From positions 1 through 60,069 of the forward strand of contig NZ_WIVE01000020.1 of assembly GCF_009601025.1 (NCBI RefSeq): a stretch of 60,069 nt of DNA, in the 5' to 3' direction. Below are positions 46,799 to 54,931 of the stretch, in pieces (the first letter of the stretch is position 1; each line of letters starts with the position of its first letter). Origin of the DNA: Roseospira navarrensis (GTDB taxonomy: Bacteria; Pseudomonadota; Alphaproteobacteria; Rhodospirillales; Rhodospirillaceae). The notes under the pieces were generated by a model. The model was given only the letters and a program-made list of their open reading frames with translations. It was not told the origin of the DNA and did no database searches. The position numbers and the translations under genes were made by a program.

Positions 46799-46828
46799 GG
46801 CGGGTTGCGCCTTCGGCGCGAACCCGCC
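46799..46828. repeat. 30-bp palindromic repeat, copy 2 (inverted)
   Basis: Exact reverse complement of 37626-37655. It follows the 14-bp-stem hairpin by 9 bases, forming a two-hairpin cluster within the importer operon. Confidence 0.85.
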
Positions 46829-46908
46829 CTACGGGACCCGGCAGGTCGGGGTGACCCGGTTTCGATCAGACCCTTTCCCGTCCCCGTGACAGACTCGCCG
46901 CATATCTG

Positions 46909-47823
46909 ATGCTCCTTTTCGTTGAACAGGTCCTGAACGGGCTCCAGCTTGGCGTGATGCTGTTCCTGATGGCCTCCGGGCTCACCCTGGTGTTCGGCAT
47001 CATGGGGCTCATCAACCTCGCCCACGGTTCGCTATACATGATCGGGGCCTATGTGGCCGCCACCGTCACCCTGCACACCGACAGTTTCCTCCTCGGGCTG
47101 GCGGCGGCGCTGCCGGCGGCGGCCTTGACGGGTGCCATCATAGAGCGCGTGGTCATGGCCCGCCTGTACGCCCGCGAGCACCTGGATCAGGTGCTGGCCA
47201 CGTTCGGGCTGATCCTGTTCTTCAACGACCTGATGGTGATCCTGTGGGGCCGCCAGCCCCTGTTCATGAACGTGCCGGACGCCCTGGCCGGCACGGTCGA
47301 GGTGCTGCCGGGCGCGCCCTATCCCGTGTTCCGGCTGGTCATCATCGCCGTGGGCCTGCTGGTGGCGCTGGGGCTGTGGTATCTCATCACCCGCACCCGC
47401 CTGGGCATGCGCATCCGCGCCGGGGCCAGCGACCGCGAGACGGCCGGCGCCCTGGGCATCGACATCGCCCTTCTGTACACGGGCGTCTTTGCGCTGGGGG
47501 CCATGCTGGCGGGCCTCGCCGGGGCCATGGCCGGACCGATCCTGGCCGTGGAGGCCGGCATGGGCGAGAGTATCCTGATCCTGACCTTCGTCGTGGTGGT
47601 GATCGGCGGCATCGGCTCGGTCCGAGGGGCCCTGATCGGCGCGCTGTTGGTCGGGGTGGTGGACACCCTGGGCCGCGCCTTCCTGCCCGACCTGCTGGCC
47701 CTGGTCCTGGACCGGGCGACGGCCGACGGGGCGGGGACCAGCCTGTCCACCATGTCGGTCTACATCCTGATGGCCGCCGTGCTGGTCTGGCGCCCCAAGG
47801 GACTGTTCCCCGGCCATGGCTGA
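46909..47823 (+). CDS. livH: Branched-chain amino acid-type ABC permease LivH
   Basis: A 304-residue inner-membrane permease. The N terminus FVEQVLNGLQLGVMLFLMAS and the motif GLTLVFGIMGLINLAHGS are hallmarks of LivH. About eight hydrophobic segments follow, with GGIGSVRGALIGALLVGVVD near the C terminus. It pairs with LivM to form the channel. Its stop overlaps the livM start by 8 bp. Confidence 0.95.
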   Translation: MLLFVEQVLNGLQLGVMLFLMASGLTLVFGIMGLINLAHGSLYMIGAYVAATVTLHTDSFLLGLAAALPAAALTGAIIERVVMARLYAREHLDQVLATFGLILFFNDLMVILWGRQPLFMNVPDALAGTVEVLPGAPYPVFRLVIIAVGLLVALGLWYLITRTRLGMRIRAGASDRETAGALGIDIALLYTGVFALGAMLAGLAGAMAGPILAVEAGMGESILILTFVVVVIGGIGSVRGALIGALLVGVVDTLGRAFLPDLLALVLDRATADGAGTSLSTMSVYILMAAVLVWRPKGLFPGHG

Positions 47824-48847
47824 GCGCGCGCCCCTCTCCCCCCGGGTCCGTCTGGGCCTGCACCTGCTGGGCCTGCTGGCGCTGGCCCTGCTGCCGCCGC
47901 TGCTGACCCTGATCGACGAGCCGTTCTACGTCACCCTGGCCACGCGCGTGCTGATCCTGGCCCTGGCGGCGGTGAGCCTGGACCTGATCCTGGGCTACGG
48001 CGGCATGGTTAGCTTCGGTCACGCGGCGTTCGTGGGTGTGGGCGGCTATGTGACCGGGATCCTCGCGCATCACGCCTTCATGGGCGACCCGCTGATGCTG
48101 TTCGGCCTCGCCGTGCCGGGGATGAACGAGGCGCTCATTGTCTGGCCGCTGGCCATGGCGGTCTCGGCCGTGGCGGCGCTGCTGATCGGGGTGCTGTCGC
48201 TGCGGACCGGCGGCATCCACTTCATCATGATTACCCTCGCCTTCGCCCAGATGCTCTATTACCTGCTGGTCTCGCTGCAGGCCTACGGCGGCGATGACGG
48301 CCTGACCCTGTGGGGCCGCAACACGGTGGCGGGCACCGACCTGCTGGCCGACCGCGAGACGTTCTATTACGTCTGCCTGGGCCTGCTGGCGGTGGTGGTG
48401 CTGGCCTTCCGCCGTCTGGTGGACAGCCGCTTCGGCCTCGTGCTCCAGGGGGCGCGCCAGAACGAGCGCCGCATGCGGGCGCTGGGCGTGCCGGTCACGC
48501 GCTACCGGCTCGCCGCGTTCACGCTGGCGGGGGCGGTGGCGGGCCTGGCGGGCGTGCTGTCGGTGAACCAGGCCGAGTTCGTCTCGCCCACGCTGCTGCA
48601 CTGGACCCACTCCGGCGAACTGCTGGTGGTGGTGATCCTGGGCGGCATGGGCACGCTGGTCGGGCCGGTGCTGGGGGCCTTCGTGCTGATGGGCCTGGAA
48701 GAGGTCCTCGCGGGCGTCACCGAGCACTGGCGGGTCATCCTGGGGCCGGTGCTGGTGCTGGTGGTGCTGTACGCCCGCGCCGGCCTGCACGGCTGGGTGA
48801 TCGGGCCGCGCCGGCATGCCGATGCGGACGGGGAGGGGGCCTCATGA
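47816..48847 (+). CDS. livM: Branched-chain amino acid-type ABC permease LivM
   Basis: A 343-residue inner-membrane permease. The core LDLILGYGGMVSFGHAAFVG is typical of LivM; other landmarks are GVLSLRTGGIHFIMITLAF and VILGGMGTLVGPVLGAF. The C-terminal part may be partly cytoplasmic. It overlaps livH by 8 bp and livG by 4 bp (ATGA), indicating coupled translation. Confidence 0.95.
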   Translation: MAERAPLSPRVRLGLHLLGLLALALLPPLLTLIDEPFYVTLATRVLILALAAVSLDLILGYGGMVSFGHAAFVGVGGYVTGILAHHAFMGDPLMLFGLAVPGMNEALIVWPLAMAVSAVAALLIGVLSLRTGGIHFIMITLAFAQMLYYLLVSLQAYGGDDGLTLWGRNTVAGTDLLADRETFYYVCLGLLAVVVLAFRRLVDSRFGLVLQGARQNERRMRALGVPVTRYRLAAFTLAGAVAGLAGVLSVNQAEFVSPTLLHWTHSGELLVVVILGGMGTLVGPVLGAFVLMGLEEVLAGVTEHWRVILGPVLVLVVLYARAGLHGWVIGPRRHADADGEGAS

Positions 48848-49617
48848 GGGCGCCGGGACCGCTGCTGGAGGTGGAGGGCCTGTCCAAGGCGTTCGGCGGG
48901 GTCACCGCGTCGGACGCGCTGTCGTTCACCGTGATGCCGGGCGAGGTCCACGCCCTGATCGGTCCCAACGGCGCGGGCAAGACCACGGCCGTGGCCCAGA
49001 TCGCGGGCGAACTGAAGCCCGACGACGGCCGCATCCGCCTGGATGGGCGCGAGATCTCCCACCTGCCCGTCCACCGCCGCGCGCTGCTGGGGCTGGGGCG
49101 GTCGTTCCAGATCACCTCGGTGCTGCCGGACTTCTCGGTGCTGGACAACGTGGCGCTGGCCGTCCAGGCCCACGCCGGGCACAGTTTCCGCCTGATCCGC
49201 AACGCCCGGCGGGACGCCCGCCTGCGCGACCCCGCCCGCGCCATGCTCACCCGCGTGGGGCTGGCGGCGGTGGCCGGACGCGCGGCCGGGGCGCTCTCCC
49301 ACGGCGAGAAGCGCAAGCTGGAACTGGCGATGGCGCTGGCCGGTCATCCGCGCCTGCTGCTGCTCGACGAGCCCATGGCCGGCATGGGCGGTGAGGACTC
49401 GGCGCGCATGGTCGAGGTCCTGCAGGGCCTGAAGGGCACCGTCGCCATGCTGCTGGTCGAGCACGACATGGACGTGGTCTTCGCCCTGGCCGACCGCATC
49501 ACCGTGCTGGACGGCGGCCGCGTGCTGGCCACGGGCGACCCGGAGGCGGTGCGCGCCGATCCGGCGGTGATCGCCGCCTACCTGGGCGAGGAGGGGGTGG
49601 CATGCCAGCCCTGCTGA
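48844..49617 (+). CDS. livG: Branched-chain amino acid-type ABC ATPase LivG
   Basis: A 257-residue ATPase energising the LivHM importer at the inner face of the membrane. Walker A is LIGPNGAGKTTAVAQI; the signature, LSHGEKRKLELAMAL, has His in place of the second usual Ser or Gly, which is common in LivG; Walker B is RLLLLDEPMAGM, and HDMDVVF supplies the switch His. The ATG at 48844 begins MRAPGPLLEVEGLSKAF. The 3' end overlaps livF by 16 bp. Confidence 0.95.
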   Translation: MRAPGPLLEVEGLSKAFGGVTASDALSFTVMPGEVHALIGPNGAGKTTAVAQIAGELKPDDGRIRLDGREISHLPVHRRALLGLGRSFQITSVLPDFSVLDNVALAVQAHAGHSFRLIRNARRDARLRDPARAMLTRVGLAAVAGRAAGALSHGEKRKLELAMALAGHPRLLLLDEPMAGMGGEDSARMVEVLQGLKGTVAMLLVEHDMDVVFALADRITVLDGGRVLATGDPEAVRADPAVIAAYLGEEGVACQPC

Positions 49618-50318
49618 CCCTGGAGGGCGTCGCGGCCGCCCACGGCTCCACCCCCGTGCTGTTCGGCGTGGACCTGACGGTGGACGAGGGCCAGGTGGTC
49701 GCCCTGATGGGCCGCAACGGCATGGGCAAGACCACCACCGTGCGCACCATCATGGGGTTGATGCCGGTGACGGCGGGGCGGGTGGCCTTTCGCGGGCGGG
49801 ACCTGGCGGGCTTGGCGCCGCACCGCATCGCCGCGCTGGGGCTGGGGCTGGTGCCGGAGGGCCGGCGCATCTTCCCCACCCTCTCGGTGATCGAGAACCT
49901 GGTGGCCACCGCGCGCCCGCCCGCCCCCGGACAGGGGGGCGCGCCCTGGACGCTCGATCGGGTCACCGCGCTGTTCCCCCGTCTGGCCGAGCGCGCCGAC
50001 AGCATGGGCAACCAGCTTTCGGGCGGGGAACAGCAGATGCTCGCCATCGGCCGGGCGCTGATGACCAACCCCGCCCTGCTGATCCTGGACGAGGCGACCG
50101 AGGGCCTCGCCCCCGTCATCCGCGACCAGATCTGGGCCGTGCTGGCGCGCCTGAAGGGCGAGGGCCTGTCCATCCTGGTGATCGACAAGACCGTGGCCGC
50201 GCTGGCCCGCATCGCGGATCGCATGACCATCCTGGAAAAGGGCCGCGTGGTCTGGGACGGCACCCCGGCCGCCCTGATGGCCAACCCCGACCTGCAACAC
50301 CGGCACCTGGGGGTGTAG
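49602..50318 (+). CDS. livF: Branched-chain amino acid-type ABC ATPase LivF
   Basis: A 238-residue ATPase, heterodimer partner of LivG. Walker A is LMGRNGMGKTTTVRTIMGL, with the RNGMGKTT form usual for LivF; GRRIFPTLSVIENL follows; the signature is LSGGEQQMLAIGRAL and Walker B is LLILDEATEGLAPVI. The switch position reads VIDKTVAALARIADR: the usual His (as in E-Q-N/H) is replaced by Lys-Thr, as in many LivF proteins. It ends the importer operon, 11 bp from the convergent kinase gene. Confidence 0.95.
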   Translation: MPALLTLEGVAAAHGSTPVLFGVDLTVDEGQVVALMGRNGMGKTTTVRTIMGLMPVTAGRVAFRGRDLAGLAPHRIAALGLGLVPEGRRIFPTLSVIENLVATARPPAPGQGGAPWTLDRVTALFPRLAERADSMGNQLSGGEQQMLAIGRALMTNPALLILDEATEGLAPVIRDQIWAVLARLKGEGLSILVIDKTVAALARIADRMTILEKGRVVWDGTPAALMANPDLQHRHLGV

Positions 50319-50329
50319 TTCGGGGGGCC

Positions 50330-53038
50330 TCACGGCGGCGGGTCCTCCGTCGTGACCGGCAGGGTGACCCGAAAGCGCGCGCCCGTGCCGGGGGGGCTGT
50401 CGTCCAGGGTGAGGTCGCCGTGCATGCGGTGCATGATGCCCCGGCTGATGGCGAGTCCCAGCCCGGCGCCCTTCTCCCCCGCGCGGGTCCAGGTGGCCGA
50501 GAACAGCGAGAACACCCGGTCCCGGTCCGGCGGCGCGACGCCCGGGCCGTTGTCGGAGACGACGGCCTCGTAGGAGACGCCGTCCACGACCCGGCTTTCC
50601 ACCGCGATCTCGACCGGGTCCTTGTCGTTGTGGCGCACGGCGTTGGACAGCAGGTTGATGAACACCTGCCGCAGCCGGTCCGGGTCGGCCGCCACCCGCA
50701 CCGGCCCGGCCTGAGCACCCACGGTGATGCGCACGGCGGCGGCGCCGCGCAGCCCCTCGCAGGTCTGCACCGCCTGATCCAGCACGGCGTCGGGTTCGAT
50801 GGGCTCCAGGTTGATGGGGATTTCGCCGCGTTCCACCACGCGCATGTCCAGGATCTCGTCGAGCAGGCGGGTCAGCCGCAGGCTCTCGTCATGGATGATG
50901 GTGACGAAGCGGCGGGCCTGCTCGCTCTCCAGGTCGTCGGAGGTGCGCAGGATCTCCGAGAACGACCGGATGGCGGTCATGGGGGTGCGCACCTCGTGGC
51001 TGACCTGGCCCAGAAAGTCGTCCTTCTGGCGGTCGATCTCGCGCAGGCGGGCGTTGGCCTCGCGCAACTGGCGGGCGGTGGTCTCCAGTTCCTCCGACTT
51101 GCGCTCCAGCGCCTGACTGTAGCGCATGATCCGCGCGGTCTCGTCGGCGATGCTGACCAGCTCGTCGATGCTGACCTCCTCGCCGCCGGCCACCTGGGCC
51201 ATCATGGCCCGGGCCGACGCGCCGCCCACGCTGCCCGCCAGCCGGCGTTCCAGGTCCTCGATCAGCTCCGGGGTGGGCAGCGGCAGGCCCTGCGCCAGCC
51301 CCTGGCGGCGGGCGAAGGTCTCGAACAGGTCGTGCGCCGGGGCCGCGCCCAGGATGCGCTGGGCGAGAATGAACAGGTCCTCGCTGGTGGCGGTGCGGTG
51401 GAAGCGCGGCCCGGCCGGCTCCGCGCCCAGGCCGCCGCCCCGGAACACGTCCACGAACTGGCGCGCCTGCAGCCATTCCAGCGGGCGCGGCGCGCGGCTC
51501 AGCGAGCCCAGGATGAACAGCAGGGTGTTGGCGGTCAGGCTCCAGAAGGTGGCGTGCACCAGGGGGTCCAGACCGTCCAGGCCCAACAGCGCCTCGGGCT
51601 TCAGCACCCCGATCCCGAACGGGCCATACAGCAGGGTCTCCGGGCCGAGCGGGCCGCCGTCCTCCAGGCTGGGCAGGCCGAGGGTGTACATCCACACCAC
51701 GAACCCGGCCCCCAGCCCCCACAGCGCGCCGCGTCCGTTGGCCTGCGGCCAGTACAGCCCGCCGATGATGCTCGGCAGGAACTGGGCCACGCCGACGAAG
51801 GCGATCAGGCCGATGGCGGCCAGGGCGTCGGACTGCCCGCTGACGCGGAAATAGAGGAACCCGAACAGGATCAGCGTGCCGATGGCGATGCGGCGCGAGG
51901 TCAGCAGCAGCCCGCGCACGTCTCCGCTCGCCCGGGTGCGGTGGCGGAACAGCCGCACGGCCAGCGGGGCCACGATGTGGTTCGAGACCATCGTGGACAG
52001 GGCGATGGACGAGACGATAATCATCGATGTCGCCGACGAGAACCCGCCCAGGAAGGCCAGCAGGGCCAGCGCCTCGGCCTCCGCCTGCAACGGCAGGGTC
52101 AGCACGAACATGTCCGGGTCGCCGTGGCCCGGCAACAGCGTCATGCCGGCGATGGCGATCGGCAGCGTGAAGACCGACATCAGGAACAGATAGGCCGGGA
52201 ACAGCCACGAGGCGGTGGCCAGGTGGCGTTCGTTCTCGTTCTCCACCACCACCACCTGGAACTGCCGGGGCAGGCAGACGACCGCCGCCGCCGACAGCAC
52301 GATGAGCGTGATCCAGCGCGGCCCGAACACGTCCTCGGAATGCAGGTAGCCCTCGGGCGCGTGGGCGAACAGGTGGCCCGGTCCCTCGAACAGCCCGAAG
52401 ACGACGAACACCCCCACCGCCACCAGCGCCAGCAGCTTGACCAACGCCTCCAGGGCGATGGCGGCGACCACGCCGTGGTGGCGCTCGTTGGCGTCCAGGG
52501 TGCGGGTGCCGAACAGGATGGTGAAGGCCGCCATGCCGACCGCGACCCAGAAGCCGGCGCGGAAGTCGATCCGGTCCAGCGGAATGCCGGCGATCACCTG
52601 ATAGCTGGTGGTGACGGCCTTGAGCTGCAGCGCGATGTAGGGCGTGGCCGCCGCCACCGCGATCAGGGTGACCAGGACGCCCAGCACCTCGCTCTTGCCG
52701 AAGCGCGACGAGATCAGGTCGGCGATGGAGGTGATGTGGTAGACGCGGCCGATCCGCACCAGCTTTCGCAGCAGCAGCCACCAGCCGACGAACATCAGCG
52801 TCGGGCCCAGGTAGATGGTCACGAACTCCAGGCCGCCGCGCACCGCCGAGCCGACGGCGCCGTAGAACGTCCAGGACGTGCAGTAGACCGAGATCGACAG
52901 CGTGTAGACGATGGGCGAGCGCAGCCAGCGCATCCGGTTCTGGGCGGCGCGCCGGTCCACGATCCAGGCCAGGGCGAACAGCAGCGCCACATAGGCCAGC
53001 GCGGCGATGAGCGCGAACTCGACCGCCTCGGTCATCAT
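50330..53038 (-). CDS. Sodium:solute symporter-linked sensor histidine kinase (CbrA/CrbS-like)
   Basis: A 902-residue membrane kinase. Residues about 1-500 are an SSS-family symporter with about 13 membrane segments (MRWLRSPIVYTLSISVYCTS; FSSATSMIIVSSIALSTMVS). A STAC-like linker (TSEDLFILAQRILGAAP; ERRLAGSVGGASAR) and a coiled coil (about 650-690) follow. The kinase has the phospho-His in FLGQVSHEVRTPMTAIRSF, the N box INLLSNAVRHN, DNGPGV and GAGLGLAISRG. By family it senses or transports a solute such as acetate, histidine or proline and passes a phosphate to a receiver. The start is ATG 53038 or 53035, overlapping the upstream small gene. Confidence 0.92.
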   Translation of the reverse strand: MMTEAVEFALIAALAYVALLFALAWIVDRRAAQNRMRWLRSPIVYTLSISVYCTSWTFYGAVGSAVRGGLEFVTIYLGPTLMFVGWWLLLRKLVRIGRVYHITSIADLISSRFGKSEVLGVLVTLIAVAAATPYIALQLKAVTTSYQVIAGIPLDRIDFRAGFWVAVGMAAFTILFGTRTLDANERHHGVVAAIALEALVKLLALVAVGVFVVFGLFEGPGHLFAHAPEGYLHSEDVFGPRWITLIVLSAAAVVCLPRQFQVVVVENENERHLATASWLFPAYLFLMSVFTLPIAIAGMTLLPGHGDPDMFVLTLPLQAEAEALALLAFLGGFSSATSMIIVSSIALSTMVSNHIVAPLAVRLFRHRTRASGDVRGLLLTSRRIAIGTLILFGFLYFRVSGQSDALAAIGLIAFVGVAQFLPSIIGGLYWPQANGRGALWGLGAGFVVWMYTLGLPSLEDGGPLGPETLLYGPFGIGVLKPEALLGLDGLDPLVHATFWSLTANTLLFILGSLSRAPRPLEWLQARQFVDVFRGGGLGAEPAGPRFHRTATSEDLFILAQRILGAAPAHDLFETFARRQGLAQGLPLPTPELIEDLERRLAGSVGGASARAMMAQVAGGEEVSIDELVSIADETARIMRYSQALERKSEELETTARQLREANARLREIDRQKDDFLGQVSHEVRTPMTAIRSFSEILRTSDDLESEQARRFVTIIHDESLRLTRLLDEILDMRVVERGEIPINLEPIEPDAVLDQAVQTCEGLRGAAAVRITVGAQAGPVRVAADPDRLRQVFINLLSNAVRHNDKDPVEIAVESRVVDGVSYEAVVSDNGPGVAPPDRDRVFSLFSATWTRAGEKGAGLGLAISRGIMHRMHGDLTLDDSPPGTGARFRVTLPVTTEDPPP

Positions 53039-53337
53039 GCGTCGTCCTCCGGCGCGCTCCGCAACGCCGCCGCCGTCAGCGCGGCGGTGACGATCAGCAG
53101 CGCCCAGACCCCGAACAGGTACAGGACGATCGCCGGAATGCCCCACAGCATGCCGCCGGGCACGGTCAGGGCGACGATGGGCGGCATCAGCAGCAGGGTG
53201 CCGAACACGGGCAGCAGGATCGCCAGATCCCGCCAGCGTCGGGGCGCGGTTCCGGGCGGGCCCGGCGGATCCAAAGGCGCGGCGGCGCCGGCCGCGCGGT
53301 CCGGGTCGGACTCACCGGCGGGCGCGGGCGGTCTCAC
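53035..53337 (-). CDS. Small two-helix membrane protein coupled to the symporter-kinase
   Basis: A 100-residue protein with a Pro/Ala-rich N terminus (about 1-36), then two hydrophobic segments, LAILLPVFGTLLLMPPIVAL and GIPAIVLYLFGVWALLIVTA. The layout of a short two-helix protein directly before an SSS symporter recalls the DUF485/DUF4212 partners of acetate-type symporters, although I cannot place it in either family. Its start overlaps the response-regulator stop by 4 bp and its stop overlaps the kinase start, so all three should be made together. Confidence 0.8.
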   Translation of the reverse strand: MRPPAPAGESDPDRAAGAAAPLDPPGPPGTAPRRWRDLAILLPVFGTLLLMPPIVALTVPGGMLWGIPAIVLYLFGVWALLIVTAALTAAALRSAPEDDA

Positions 53338-53705
53338 GGCGCGGCCAACTGGCGCGCCGCCCGCACCACGTCCTGGTTGGAGAACGGCTTGGCGATGAAC
53401 ACGCTCGCCCCCATCTGCTCGGCCATCTGGCGGTCGCGGGCCTGGCCCTTGGCGGTCAGCATCAGCACGGGCACCGCGGCCAGCGCCGGATCGGCGCGCA
53501 CGGCCTTCAGCACGTCGAACCCGCTCAGGGTGGGCAGCATCACGTCCAGGATCACCAAGCCGGGCGCGTCCGCCTCCTTCAGGCGGTCGAGCGCGTCCTG
53601 ACCGTCCCGGGCGGTGACGATGTCATAGCCCTCCCGGCCCAGAATGAAGACCAGCGATTCCAGAATGCTCGGTTCGTCCTCGGCAATCAGCAGGCGCGTG
53701 GCCAA
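53334..53705 (-). CDS. Receiver-only response regulator
   Basis: A 123-residue single receiver domain. The acidic pocket is AEDEP (Glu9-Asp10-Glu11), the phospho-acceptor is Asp54 in LVILDVMLP, and the switch residues are Thr84 (LMLTAKG) and Lys106 (IAKPF). There is no DNA-binding or enzymatic output domain, so it must act by protein contact, as a phosphate sink, or through a separate output protein. It heads the three-gene signalling unit. ATG 53705. Confidence 0.95.
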   Translation of the reverse strand: MATRLLIAEDEPSILESLVFILGREGYDIVTARDGQDALDRLKEADAPGLVILDVMLPTLSGFDVLKAVRADPALAAVPVLMLTAKGQARDRQMAEQMGASVFIAKPFSNQDVVRAARQLAAP

Positions 53706-53762
53706 GCCTCTTCTCCCCGTGTTCCTTCGCGAACCGCCGTAACCCGGCGTGTTGGCGCCATG

Positions 53763-54569
53763 TTAGCGGGATGGGGGAGGGATGACAAAGGGCGTGCGCG
53801 TCAGATCGGACCAAGCCTCTCCCCAGCAGCAGGCGTGATCGAAGCCCGGCACCACCCGCGCCGTGTCGCCGCGCCCCAGGCGCTCCAGCACGCCGCGCGC
53901 CAGATCGGGCGGCACGATGCGGTCCTCGGCGCCGATCCAGTGGCGCTGGTCCGGCAGGCGGGCCAGGGCGGCCCGGGTGTCGGGCGGCAGCGGGGGCAGG
54001 GGGGTGACCCCGTGATGGGCGGTCCAGGCGGCGGGGTCGAGCACGCCGGCCACGGTCTCCAGCGTCGTGACGTCGTGCCGCGCCGCTGCGAGCCGGGCGG
54101 CGATGTGCGCCCCGCCCGAGTAGCCCACCAGGCGGAGGGTTTCGGCCCCGGTACGTTGGCGCAGGTCGTCCAGGGCGGCGTCGGCCAACCGGACCGCTTC
54201 ATCGGAAAAGCGCTCGGTGGTCCACAGCGCGACCGTGCAGGCGGCCGGGCGGTGGTATTGGCACGGACGGGCCAGAGCGGCGACCGCCGGTGCGGGGTCG
54301 GCCAGGGCGAGGCCCAGGCCCACCGGACGGGCCGGCGTGGGGTCGGCGGGCGGGCGGTCCCGGCGCGGCCAAGCGGCGCCGTCGCCCTCGATCACCACGG
54401 TCAGGGTGCCGCCCTCGGGGACGGTCCCGGGCCGCAGCCAGGCGACCAGCGGCAGGGCCGGGTCCCCGACCGTCAGGCGCTCGAACCCATGCGCGCGGGC
54501 CTGGGCCTCCAGCGTGGCGCGGTCGGGCACACCCGACCCGGTGGCGCAGGCGGCCAGCAGCCCGGCCAC
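53763..54569 (-). CDS. Alpha/beta-hydrolase-like lipoprotein, start uncertain or frame-disrupted
   Basis: An alpha/beta-hydrolase with nucleophile RLVGYSGGAH, acid GAEDRIVPP and base GFDHACCW. The N terminus looks like a lipoprotein signal (WWLALAVAGLLAACATG), but no ATG, GTG or TTG lies in frame ahead of it for at least 60 bases. The only in-frame start is the GTG at 54569, inside the hydrophobic core, too short for a working signal. An ATG near 54629 lies in another frame, so a one-base indel or a CTG start is possible. The coordinate given is the GTG. The substrate is unknown; the product is probably anchored on the periplasmic side. Confidence 0.65.
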   Translation of the reverse strand: MAGLLAACATGSGVPDRATLEAQARAHGFERLTVGDPALPLVAWLRPGTVPEGGTLTVVIEGDGAAWPRRDRPPADPTPARPVGLGLALADPAPAVAALARPCQYHRPAACTVALWTTERFSDEAVRLADAALDDLRQRTGAETLRLVGYSGGAHIAARLAAARHDVTTLETVAGVLDPAAWTAHHGVTPLPPLPPDTRAALARLPDQRHWIGAEDRIVPPDLARGVLERLGRGDTARVVPGFDHACCWGEAWSDLTRTPFVIPPPSR

Positions 54570-54636
54570 AGCCAGGGCAAGCCACCAGGCCGGGCGGGCG
54601 TTGTACTCCCGCCCGGACCGTTCATCCCTGTCGCAA

Positions 54637-54674
54637 GAAAAAACGGTCCGGACGGGGCTGCAAGCCCCGTCCGG
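54637..54674 (-). terminator. Rho-independent terminator after the gcv operon
   Basis: On the minus strand a perfect 12-bp stem (CCGGACGGGGCT / AGCCCCGTCCGG, 54648-54659 with 54663-54674) with a 3-nt loop is followed by ACCG and then TTTTTTC. It lies 258 bp after the gcvPB stop and just before the hydrolase gene, so it should end the glycine cleavage transcript. Confidence 0.85.
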
Positions 54675-54729
54675 CACACGCCCGTCTGTCCGTGCACCGC
54701 TTTGAGATGTGTGAACGTGATAAGCGGTA

Positions 54730-54749
54730 GGGGGGAGGGTGGGAGGGGG
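54730..54749 (+). other. Potential G-quadruplex tract
   Basis: Four G runs (6, 3, 3 and 5) are separated by single A, T and A bases on the plus strand. Such one-base loops favour a very stable quadruplex. It lies in the 3' untranslated part of the gcv transcript, on the strand opposite the message. Confidence 0.6.
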
Positions 54750-54931
54750 CAAGGGCGGCACTTGATGGGTTTGCGTGTCCGGGCCTTTGCCTCTCCCCAC
54801 CCCTCCCCTTGCCAGGGGAGGGAGTCCGGACAGCACGCGTCGAGGACGCGGCGCCCCGACCATCCGAAGGCACCAGACGGACGCAGGCGGCGTGCCGCGC
54901 ACGGCCCTGGGCGCCCGCCCGCGCCGACGGA

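Larger units (their letters stand above)
54570..54931. other. 362-bp spacer after gcvPB
   Basis: Contains the terminator (54637-54674), a G-run tract at 54730-54749, and a 9-bp stem CCCTCCCCT-tgcc-AGGGGAGGG at 54801-54822 resembling a common intergenic palindrome type. No gene is seen. Confidence 0.6.

Noticed and set aside
49602-50318. A defective LivF because the usual switch histidine is not seen
   Set aside because: LivF proteins commonly lack the canonical His motif; all other ATPase motifs are intact.
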